Below are positions 24,209 to 34,290 of a stretch of 64,000 nt of DNA, in pieces. Source of the stretch: Ailanthus altissimus (taxonomy: Eukaryota > Streptophyta > Magnoliopsida > Sapindales > Simaroubaceae); the NCBI GenBank assembly GCA_946807835.1, contig OX327699.1, positions 20,572,014 to 20,636,013 of the forward strand, given 5' to 3'. A program made the position numbers and the translations under genes. Numbering within the stretch: position 1 is the stretch's first letter; each line of letters starts with the position of its first letter. The notes below the pieces were generated by a model. That model was not told the origin of the DNA. It worked only from the letters and a program-made list of their open reading frames with translations, and searched no databases.

Positions 24209-26795
24209 TAACATGACTTGACTTGAGCCCTCTTTGAAAATCAAGGCAAATCTTATGAAAAATTATAAACTATCTAACTTTTTACTTATTACATATAATA
24301 AAATGAGGCTACATGCCTTAACAAAAATGTACACGCGTATATAAATATATAAAATATAATAACTCATACAACTATATGTATTGTGGGCCAATATTAAAAT
24401 AGAAAGACTGTATCACATCGTACGAATTTTTGTGCCAACCTAACCTAAGAAAAATGGGGAAAAATAAAAAAAAGAGTTAGCTTGTGGCTTAATGAATAGG
24501 TATAATTTGAAAATAATATATATTTTATAGGGATAACGATATTTTTGTTCCTTGAATTTGGCCCATTATCCAATTTTGTCTCTCGTTTTTCAAACTACCC
24601 AAATTTGTCCCTTTCTATCAGTCAATTACCGTTAAGTTTTATAGAAATAAAAATATTTTAGTACAATATTTTTTTTACCCCTGATGGTTATGATGTGTTG
24701 TGATGTTTAATGTGGCTAACATATCATTAAAAAAAATAATTTAAGTGTTCACGTGTATATAAATGATTGGTTACTGATAAAAAAAATAGACACGTGATAC
24801 AGTTGGATAAGTTTAATTTTAATAATAGATTGTAACTTTATTTTTAAAATAAATTATTTAAAAAAAGACCCCTCATTAGCTCAGACATCTGGTGGTGGCC
24901 CGCCACCGCAGGCCACCAGACTCCAACAATAAAAATGATTAAAATATATATCATTTGACTTTATTTTTTGTGATCTGCAAAATAATGGAATCATTTTGAC
25001 CAAAAAAAAATTAGAAGACAGCCAAATAAGCATTGGGAGCCATAAGAGGCAGCAACCACCAATGGTGCACGACAAACGAGATGGTGGTGACGTGCACCGC
25101 CACAGTTGTCGCCTTGCTCTATGGGAATGGTGGTGCACATTAAATAGAGCGACAATGATATGCACTATTGGCATTGTTGGATAGATTGGTCGGTGGCTGT
25201 CGCCTCCCATGGCTTCTATTGCGTATTTGGACGTCTTCTAGTCTTTTTTTTTTGTCAAAAATGATCCCACCATTATATATATCACAAAAAATAGAGTTTA
25301 ATAAAATAAAATTTGAACATTTTTATCGTCGAAGTTTAGTAACTAGTGGTGGCGGGCCACTGCCAGATGTCTAGTGTGATGGTAGTTGTCCATAGTAAAG
25401 TTTTATTTATTTAATAATTTATAATCATTTGACACGTATCACAGTGTATTAATTTTTCTTATTAAGTTATGATTTTGTCATTCAACAGTAAAATCTAACG
25501 ATAACTAGACTAACGAAGAGGGACATATTTGGGTAATTTTAAATAAGAGGGACAAAATTGAGTAACGTGTCAAATTAAAAGGGCAAAGATGTCCTTATCC
25601 CTATTTTATATGTATTGTAAATAATAGTTTCCTGATAATAATTTAATAATAAATAATACTCTATGTAATTTACACGTACAAATCTGTAATATAAAGTAAT
25701 CATAAAATTGTGTACTAAGAAATCATAAAACTTAAATAGAAACTGTCACAAAATCTATATTGAAGCTGAAATTATAACGTAATATTGAGAATCTGAAAAT
25801 CTAAAAGTAAAAGCTATCATGAAATCTGTGTTATAACATAATACTAAGAATAAATGTATATTACATATATACTGAAAACTACATCAAACTTATACTCAGA
25901 AAAAATTTGATCTAATCTAATAAAGTAACTTACACATAGGCAGAACGGGAGATCTGAGTTAGTTTAACTTGGTAAAATGTTGCATTACTCGAGTAGAGCA
26001 AACTAAACTAATCTGACACATTCGCAGAGTAAACTAACCTAAAGGTGAGAGTACGCATCTAATAGTTCAAAAACCACTACACAATATTGTGGAAGCATAA
26101 TTATATATTCTGAAATAAATATTTATGTACTTAACATAATCTTAATCTATACTATAATAAATTCTAGAAACATTTCTAAATATATGCTAATTAGCATAAT
26201 TATTTATTTATCTAAAAATAATTTATAAATAAAAAATTGGTATCGTGTAATTAAATCATAAACTATTATATTAAAATCATATAAAATATATATAGTTATC
26301 CACTTACAAAATTATACTAATCTTACCTTAGATTAAAAATTTTGGGTTTACTAATCATCAATACTCATCTTATATCATAAAATGTAAAAATATATTATTA
26401 ATATCGATATGTATCATAAAAACTAAAACATCAATATTCTAATTTCTTGAAACTATTACCTGTTGCAAACTAAATATAAATATAACTATTTAAACTTGTT
26501 TTTTGTATTTCTCTTTTGGTCTTTTTTTTTTCCCTCTCTTCTTCTTTCTTTCCCTTCCTTTCGGCTCCCTCTCTCTTTCTTATTCTTTTACTTCTTTTTT
26601 CTTTTCTTTCCTCTTCTTTGTTTCACTCTTTTTTTTTTTTGTTTCAAATTTTCTTTTTCATAAACCAAATGAAAATAAAGCAAGATATATATACATGCAC
26701 ACTGCTTGAATATATATATATATATATTTTTTAATTAATCATGTTATCATACCATGTGCATACGCTAATTAAATTATCACAGCACGTGCATGACA
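24209..26795 (-). repeat. 5' LTR of the gypsy element, containing a fold-back MULE
   Basis: Starts TAACATGACTTGAC (+ strand) and ends GCACGTGCATGACA. It pairs with 12632-17666. The interruption at 24530-25601 has its own 9-bp TSD. Near the right end a long pyrimidine-rich block (about 26515-26650) gives several meaningless Phe/Ser-rich open frames. Confidence 0.85.
24530..25601. mobile_element. Fold-back Mutator-like (MULE) element, 1.07 kb
   Basis: Ends are GGGATAACGATATTTTTG at the left and the reverse complement of GGGATAAGGACATCTTTG at the right. Complementarity continues inward for hundreds of bases, for example GACATCTGGTGGTGGC near 24885 with GGCCACTGCCAGATGTC near 25356, and the GCCATAAG/CTTCTATTG zone near the centre. 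It is flanked by a perfect 9-bp TSD, TATTTTATA at 24521-24529 and 25602-25610. The sister gypsy LTR has this target once (near 16548). The 9-bp TSD and long TIRs are diagnostic of Mutator-type elements. No transposase is present. Confidence 0.85.
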
Positions 26796-27382
26796 AATAT
26801 TTTTAATTGTGAAAATAAATTAATTATTAAAAATTTGTTATGGTGATATTATAATTTTTTCAAATTCATTTAAAATATTGAAACTTGCAATTATATAAAT
26901 AATAAATATGTTTGTTGAAAATTTATAATTAAATAAATAAAAAATAAAAAAATAATTTAAGAGATTATAATTTTAAAAAAAGACGTTAAAATAATTTAAA
27001 AAAAACTTGAGTTGAATTGAAAGAGTTTGAGAGATAGTTGGGAATTTGGAGGGTGTTGGTGCCATTTTGTAGACACACATGCACAACCCTCTTGTAACCG
27101 TTTAATCATGGTCAATTTAAAAAAATATATATTTTTTAAAAATCTATTGGCCTGCAAAGTTGGTAGCAACCTTTTATTTTATTTTATTTTAAAAAATCAA
27201 GACCCATGTAACGATCTACTAGACCTGCTGTGCCGTGCCCGTAGGCCATGCTAGATAATAACTCAAACAGTTTTATTTAGGCTAATATGAGATGACAAAC
27301 TTTTATGCCGTATCAATATAGACACAACAGTTCTTGAGTAGAAATTTTAGTAGATTGTGTCGGCACGGCATGACCATCTCTA

Positions 27383-30206
27383 TAAATTATGGTGTCTATA
27401 TGTTAAGTTTAAATGAAATGTGATCAGATAAGCATGAATATTGTTTCTTTATCTTTAATTATATGCATTACGTGGTCAAACTCTTAACATATTCATCTTT
27501 TGAATATATCTAAAATCTACTAAAATTCTCAAATTCTGTGCATAATTGAGACAACGCTGTTAATTTTCCCTTCATCCTGATTCTTATTTTTATTCGTGTA
27601 TCGCGTAAATAATCATATAGTTACAATTTAGATGATATATGAGTCAAAGTTGGTCTTGTATCTTATAAAGAGAGATCAATAAAAAAAAAAATTATATAAG
27701 AGTCTTTTTATATATAGACATAGTGCTACAACGTTTGAAACGTGTCCATATTAAAAGGGTCAATACCTCAATAAAATATAACAAATTCTTGGTATCAATA
27801 GATACCTTTGAAAAAATTCAAAACACTTAATTATAATTAGATGAGTACCAATTCAAGTAAAAACCCGATCTTGATAGGCTTGCATACTCTTGTTCCTCAT
27901 TCTAGAGGTTGATTACGAGAGAAAATGCCTAGGTTGTTGATTAAATTAAAGAAATTATTCGGTCTAGACGCTAACTCAAGTGATGTATGAAGGTTGATTT
28001 AGGAAAGAAAAATCTGATACAGTATGATCTGCAAATTTTATCAAAAAGCCAAAGGAAAGAAGAAAAAGAAAAATGCAGTTATTATGCATTTACAAGGTCG
28101 TCAACTTTGTATAGCTAATGAAGAGAAATTTGAAACCATATGTGTATATGATGGACTGATAGTGTACAACAAGTACGTCATTCAAATTAAATCATTGAAG
28201 GTGCCCAATGTTGGCATATTATAACAGTGAGATCAATCATGGAAAATATGGTATCAGAATTCGCTATTTCATATTACATTAGTGTCATTCAGAGGCAGAA
28301 ATATATATTTACACAATCTTTCGTAAGAATGTGATTAAAACGGTGTTGTCTTTGGGTGCGTGCTTTATTCAAAACAGTGAAAAAAAAAAAAAAGCTGGTT
28401 TGAGGACGTTTGCACTGAAGAACTTGTCTAATTTATAACACATGTAATATTTGATAAGAATTTCCTTTACATGATCGAAATCCGACAACGCAAGAACCAA
28501 ATTAAACATAATAAAAGCAACACTTGGGCAGCATGTTAGGTTGGATGATTGCTTATCACCAACAGCTATCCTGTTTTTGAATTCAAAATGCTTCTGCCTT
28601 GATTTGAATATAAATTCTAAGTCACGAGAAGAATCTAATCACCTCCCATGTAATCCTGATGAAAATGGAGCCGTAAATATTTCGAAGATTGGGAAAGCAA
28701 AACACGCGACATCAGCTGTACCTTGTTTTCTTCTAATTGGAATCAAGCAAAATATAAAGATGCTCAGAGCTGTGTCCCACTTTATCGCAACACTAATGGA
28801 ATTTGCATTATTATTAATTTAGGCAAGCATGGTTTAAATGTGCCAAAAGGTCATGTCTTGCGGAACAACTTGTTCTTCCAAATACTAATAATATATTATT
28901 GCTGTCCTATCCTATAAAAAAAGAAGGTATGTAGAGGCCCTGATATATCATTATGACTAGGATACATTCTATTCATATTAAATATTTGCATATCAATCTT
29001 ATATAACATGCATGAGGATCAATAGATATCAAAACATGATATCTTGTAAGATATGTCTGAATTGATCGATTCATGAAATCTAATGATCTCCCCTTTGTTT
29101 TTTTTTTTTGACTAATATATAAAAATTAAGGGGAAATTAAAATAGATGGAATCTTTGCCTTATCCTGAATGTTAATGTAGAGATTGGATCAACTGTCGTA
29201 TCAAGTTTCACCTAACATTGAAAAGAGTTTTGGCATTATGGTTAAACACAACTTATGTTATTTGTTTTCATCGAATCATTAGAGATGGTCCATTGACCAC
29301 TGTGTCAAATATGCCACCAATCCCAAGCATTTGCTAATTACGTACTTTGACTGCTCCCTACTTTGTGTATACTAAGATCAAACCCGATCCAACCAAAATT
29401 TCCAAGAGGGGGATGAAGTATGAGCATCATGGCCATTCAATGGAATTAAGCGTCAATGTCATTTCATGTTGAGTGAGAGACTGGTATTAATTAATACTTT
29501 TCAGTTCTTCATCTTCTTCTTTTTACTAAGTCATTTGGGTAGCGTACTCTCACATTAAGGCCAATAGAGGAGAGAATCAATTAGATCGTTAAATTTGTTT
29601 CAGCATTGCAAGCAAATATTATTTGTCAAGATCATATAGGTGTAGCGATTGGTCACGCTTAAGCATATGCAGGACCAGAGATAGAAAAGATGAAGTATAT
29701 CAGATTAATCAAGAAATTGGGGTCCTAATACGGGGCTCGCACCTGGTCCATTTGCGGGTGCTTAACGCCTTAAGCATCACTGATCGTGGAGTAATTATTC
29801 CAGCTAGCTAGGCCTAAGAGCACTTCAGTTTTCCTTGACATAGCTAGGTAGCACGTTCATTAACGTATTCTAAAACGATAGAGAAATAAATATTTCGTAC
29901 CTCTTAATAATCTAAAAGAATTCACTTCTTTCATATTGGAATCATTAATGATAATAAGGGAATTATTATTTCCAAGCAGGTGAAATCTGGCTAGTAATTG
30001 TTGCATGAGACATGAAATTGGTTAAAAAGTTAATTAACACGTGGACATTATTCCAGGGATTCAGACATTTCAGATCTCATTTATACAAACTACATACATA
30101 CATACAATGTCTCCAAGCGTGTATGTGTAGAAATAGAGGACAAAGTCAAATTAAAAAAATAAATACCATTAAATTAGAATTATTCAAACATCGAAGTTGA
30201 TGATCT
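27383..30206. other. Spacer between the hAT and copia elements
   Basis: Mixed single-copy-looking AT-rich DNA. Short open frames (for example near 28024, 28541 and 29623) show no recognisable motif, codon bias or splice context. I see no RNA gene. Confidence 0.5.
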
Positions 30207-30211
30207 GAAGA

Positions 30212-30888
30212 TGTTAGTGGGATTCACATCACGTGAGTCTAGGACTTTCTATGAAATTAATCATGAAGGGAGTTGATTGAATTTTTTTATAAATGTACAG
30301 TAATTAAAATGTAAAATTCGTGTTTTTATTTTGAGAAGAAAATAGAATGCAGAAGGTAGAGGCAGAAACTAAAAAAGAACGAGAGGAAAAAGAAAAAAGA
30401 AAACTTAGGGTTTTAATTTTCTTCTTGATGATTAGATGTTAATTTGAGTTTCGATTTTGCTCAAATTTTGAAGGTAAGTTCTCAACAACTTGTTCTACAA
30501 TTCTATCGGATTTTATTTTCGATTTAACCTCTAATAAGTATAATCTAGCAAATTTACATTTAAGGAGAATTTGTTAGATTCATTGTTGTTAAGCCAAGAT
30601 TAATATTCTTGATGTTATGGTAAGCATCTAGTGTGATTCTAGAGAGAACATTGTTATAATTCCATTATTATTGCATAGTGAAAGTGTTGATATCGGACTA
30701 TGATCCCATGATTTTTCCCAAATTAGATTTTTCACGTAAAAATTTGGTGTTCATTGTGATTAATTGATGATTTATATTTGTGGTAATATTATTTTGCTAA
30801 TTATAGTGATACACTGCCCATTTTAATAACAACAAAGTGGGAGAAAGAATTATTTTTGCTGTGTAGTATCTTATGATCTTTCCCAACA
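30212..30888 (+). repeat. 5' LTR of the copia element
   Basis: Begins TGTTAGTGGGATTCAC and ends CCCAACA, followed after 3 bp by the primer-binding site. It matches the 3' LTR along its length with scattered, mostly transition, differences. Confidence 0.88.
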
Positions 30889-30891
30889 AAG

Positions 30892-30902
30892 TGGTATCAG
30901 AG
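30892..30902 (+). other. Primer-binding site of the copia element
   Basis: TGGTATCAGAG matches the 3' end of initiator methionine tRNA, 3 bp after the 5' LTR. Confidence 0.85.
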
Positions 30903-30941
30903 TTAGCTAGGTTGTGCAGTGCTTAATTTATGTTGATTAAA

Positions 30942-32740
30942 ATGGATGAAAATTCTGCATGCATGATTAAATTGAAGACATGAAATTATAATATATGGAA
31001 GTCCAGAATGAAGGATTTACTTTTTGTAAAAGATCTACATGAACCCATTGAAGGGGATACTGTAAAACTCGAGAAAATAAGTGATAAAGAGTAGATCCAA
31101 TTACATAGAAAATATGTTTGCACCATTAGGAAATGGATAGATTAAAGTGTGTTTCACCATGTGGCAAAGGAGACCAAGGCTGATGTTATGTGGAGAAAAT
31201 TAGAGTCCATTTATGAGCAGCCTACATCATATAATAAAGCTAATTTAATGAAGAGGCTTGTGAATCTAAAATACAAGGAAAAATGCAGTATAGCTGAGCA
31301 CACCAGTCAATTTCAAGGTCTAGTGAACCAGTTGACAACTATGAATATTTCACTAGATGATGAATTACAAGCATTGTTATTGTTTAGTTCTTTACCCAAT
31401 AGTTAGGAGACATTGGTGGTGTCAGTAAACAATTCAGCACCAAATGAGAAGCTAACCATGAAAATAATTAAAGATAGAATGCAAAATGAAGAAGCCAAAA
31501 GAAGGAATGCAGGTATGAGTTCTTCAGAGACAGAAACACTTATTACAGAAAAGCATGAAAGACGTGGAAGAAGCCAAAGTAGAAGTTCTGGTAATAACAA
31601 CTACAGAGGAAGATCCAAGTCTTAATGAAAAAATGTCAAGTGTTACCATTGCAAAAAAATTGGGCATATAAAGAGAGAGTGTAGAATATGAAAAAGAGAA
31701 CAAGCTATGGAAAGAGGTGAATCATAGAAAAATGAACAAGTAAGCAATACAGTAGTTGCTAATTGGGATATGACTATTGTTTATAATAGGAACTCCATAA
31801 ATCTCATATGTCATACAAGTGATTGGGTAATTGATTCGGGTGCTTCATTTCATGTTACTTCAAATGGTGATTTCTTCACATCCTACACTAGTGGTGATTT
31901 TGGCTATGTTAGGATGGGAAATGATGGTGCATCCAAGATTGTGGGCATAAGAGATATCTACTTGGAGTCCAGTGTTGGTAGCAGATTACTACTCAAGGAT
32001 GTCAGACATGTTCCAAAAATGCGTTTGAATTTGATCTCTATCGGCATGCTTGATGATGATGGTTATTGTAACTACTTTGGTGAAGGTAAATGGAAACTCA
32101 CCAAAAGTTCTATAATTCTAGCTAAAGGAATGAAGGTAAACACTCTCTATGTTATGAAAGCTAAGCTCATAAAAGAAGATGTCAATGTAGCAGCAAAAGA
32201 ATCTAACATTGAGTTGTGGTATAAAAGGCTTGGCCACATAAGTAAGAAATGGCTTCAAGTTCTAATCAAGAAGAATTTTCTGCCTAACTTGGCAGGTAAG
32301 TCTCTCAAATCTTGTGATCATTGTTTAGCAGGAAAGGCACATAAAGTTGCATTTCGTAATTTTTATCCATCTAGAAGAGCAAACTTACTTGATTTGATAT
32401 GCACTGATGTATGTACTATGCAAACTAGAACATATAGATGTACACTTTACTTTGTAACTTTTATTGATGATTGTTCTAGAAAAGTGTGGATTTTTGCGCT
32501 GAAATCTAAAGACCAGGTACTTGATGTCATTAAAGATTTTCATGTTAAGGTTGAGAGAGGGATAGAAAGACAGTTAAAATGTGTAAGGGCGAACAATGGT
32601 GGTGAGTATAGAGGACCATTTGAGCAGTATTGTAGATCTCATGGTATCAGACTTGAGAAGACTGTGCCAAAAACTCCTCAGCAAAATGGTGTGGCAGAGA
32701 GAATGAAAAAAATGAATCAAGAAAGAATCAGGTGTATGCT
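30942..32740 (+). pseudogene. Copia gag-protease-integrase, first half, with nonsense mutations
   Basis: One continuous frame from the Met codon at 30942, broken by stops but by no frameshift. Stops lie at 30981, 31092, 31143, 31404, 31623 and 31626. Gag segments include WKSRMKDLL and a CCHC zinc knuckle (CYHCKKIGHIKREC, 31641-31682). The aspartic protease motif VIDSGASFHVTS lies near 31828. The pre-integrase zinc finger follows (LWYKRLGHIS and CDHCLAGKAHK, about 32210-32350). The integrase core has FIDDCSRK and TPQQNGVAER, but the second catalytic Asp reads Asn (RANNGGEY, about 32584). The frame stops at the solo-LTR junction and resumes at 34296. Confidence 0.93.
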
Positions 32741-34290
32741 TGATGAACATATGAAAATGCATGTTGTTAAGAGATTCAATCACCATTTAATGTCACTAAT
32801 TTTAGTATTTTCTGTATTTTTAGCTTGAAATAAAGTGTTCTCCTTAAATTGTGATTAGTGAATGTTATTTGGACAGGTTTAGGTAAAATGGACATAACTC
32901 TCAATGTAGAAATCAAAATGAAGAAATTCTTGAATCTGGTGCAACATGACTCAATCTTACACAAATTTGAAGAATAGTGGAAAAGCCAAATCCAACATGT
33001 TATGGGCCAAAAATTGAGATACAATAGAATCGGACTACAACTCCTACCCAGCTTGACCCAACTCACGTATTTGGATCGTATCTCACAAAATATGTACTCA
33101 ATTGGTATAATTCTTGAAACTGTGAATTTCTGACTTAACTATCAACAACTCGTATGTTTATGGTAAAGTCCAAATCAGCCGTTACCATGGACCAAATCGC
33201 ATTGCAAGTGGGTAAAATGGTTGTTGGCCGAATTCTGATGTATCTTTGGAATTTTGCTCATATCTCATTGGATACTCATCCAATTTGCATGAAATTAGTG
33301 CCTATGAAAAGAAGAGTCAAAATTCTACAACTTTCATGTCGGCTACAAAAGCTAAATTGATTATTTACATTATCAAAAATGTACTGCAAGTGGATACACG
33401 AGTTATTGGCTTAAAATTATTGAAGATTGATGTCATCTATGACATATGTCCATTCATTGCCTATATAAGGAGACCCTTAGGACATTTTTAATAGATAATT
33501 CTCTTTTATTTTCTTCTCATTCATATGTATTGCAATTTAGGTTAGAGTTCTTGGCAAGGCTAAGAGATGAAGTTTTATGTGTAATAAATCTATTTCCATG
33601 CTTTGATTAAGTGTCAAGAGCTATAAATGTTGTAAGTTTGGTTTTGATTAAACTCTTATCTATTTTATTTTCTATAATCCAGAGGTTATAATTCTCATAT
33701 CTCATATATGTTCAGTCATGCTTTTCTTATGTGATTCATGTTGATTTATAATTGTTACTGGTTACATTGTTTTATATGTTAATCTTTTACTGCAATATTG
33801 TCAATTTGATATATTGTCGATCTTGGATAACATGTAAGGGTAATAAATGTTTGATATTCAAGTTAATCTTTTACTGCAATATTGTCAAAATGATATATTG
33901 TCGATCTTAGATAACTTGTATAAATAACATGATGTGTGTTAATGCTTGCAAAGAGTTTAACTAAATCAAATACATGTGTTATCAAATGTGCTATATATTA
34001 CCTTCCGATTGATTGTTTAGGATGTGAAACTTTCAGTTGAGTTATAAATATCGAATCAAAGTATAAAGTAAATTTATAAAGCATAATTGTGATTCTCAAA
34101 GCCTTGTTTAAATCATCATAAGACATTTTCCTCAATTCATAGACAATTCTATCTCATCCTTTTAAATCAATTAACCCTTTGCTACTGCTTTAATATTTTA
34201 CTTCACCAACCTATTTTGCCAAGAGTTTTCTCGTGGGATCGACACCTCAATCTATAGTGCGATAGTCGCATTATATTTTGAGCGTAAACA
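32741..34290 (+). mobile_element. Solo LTR, 1,550 bp, inserted in the copia integrase region
   Basis: Begins TGATGAACATATG and ends GAGCGTAAACA. A perfect 5-bp TSD, ATGCT, lies at 32736-32740 and 34291-34295. Taking out the insert plus one TSD copy (1,555 bp) rejoins the copia frame between the residues RCML and SDAKL, which proves the borders. No coding region, primer-binding site or second LTR is present. The 3' end (GGGATCGACACC ... GTCGCATTATATTTTGAGCG) resembles the ends of Tat/Athila-type LTRs and is distantly like the minus strand of 13322-14727. Confidence 0.93.
33781..33921. repeat. Two-copy direct repeat inside the solo LTR
   Basis: A unit of about 57 bp containing CTTTTACTGCAATATTGTC and ATATATTGTCGATCTT occurs at 33781 and again at 33865, an 84-bp offset, with a few substitutions. 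Such subrepeats are common in LTRs of large gypsy elements. Confidence 0.85.

Larger units (their letters stand above)
12632..26795 (-). mobile_element. Ty3/gypsy chromovirus (Del/Tekay-like), degenerate, with nested insertions
   Basis: Two matching LTRs bound it: 12632-17666 (3' LTR, enlarged by an insertion) and 24209-26795 (5' LTR, enlarged by another). A minus-strand primer-binding site (TGGTATCAGAG type) lies at 24191-24205, 3 bp from the 5' LTR. Flanking AACAT (12627-12631) and AATAT (26796-26800) form a 5-bp TSD with one C/T difference. Minus-strand remnants appear in the order protease, reverse transcriptase, RNase H, integrase, then a decayed chromodomain-like tail, as in chromoviruses. 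The internal part without its insertion is only about 3.8 kb, so gag sequence is probably missing. It sits in the 5' part of the hAT element. Confidence 0.85.
5120..27382 (-). mobile_element. Degenerate hAT DNA transposon split by nested insertions
   Basis: Seen directly: TAGAGGTG at 5120 faces the reverse complement of TAGAGATG ending at 27382. Both ends are followed inward by related subterminal sequence (AGATTGTGTCG at the left; GTAGATTGTGTCGGC at the right). Between them lie broken minus-strand pieces of an Ac/Tam3-type transposase: a BED zinc finger (about 12317-12600), the catalytic core (about 8600-9380) and the dimerisation domain (about 7860-8050). Short TIRs of this kind are usual for hAT elements. 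The expected 8-bp TSD is not recognisable (flanks tttttggt and taaattat), so the outer borders are tentative. Removing the four younger insertions' bulk leaves roughly 3 kb, a normal hAT size. Confidence 0.55.

Noticed and set aside
26463..26734. Three overlapping Phe/Ser-rich open frames
   Set aside because: They are three readings of one pyrimidine-rich tract inside the gypsy LTR.
27027..30200. Several 60-95 residue open frames between the hAT and copia elements
   Set aside because: No motif, splice context or composition unlike random AT-rich DNA.
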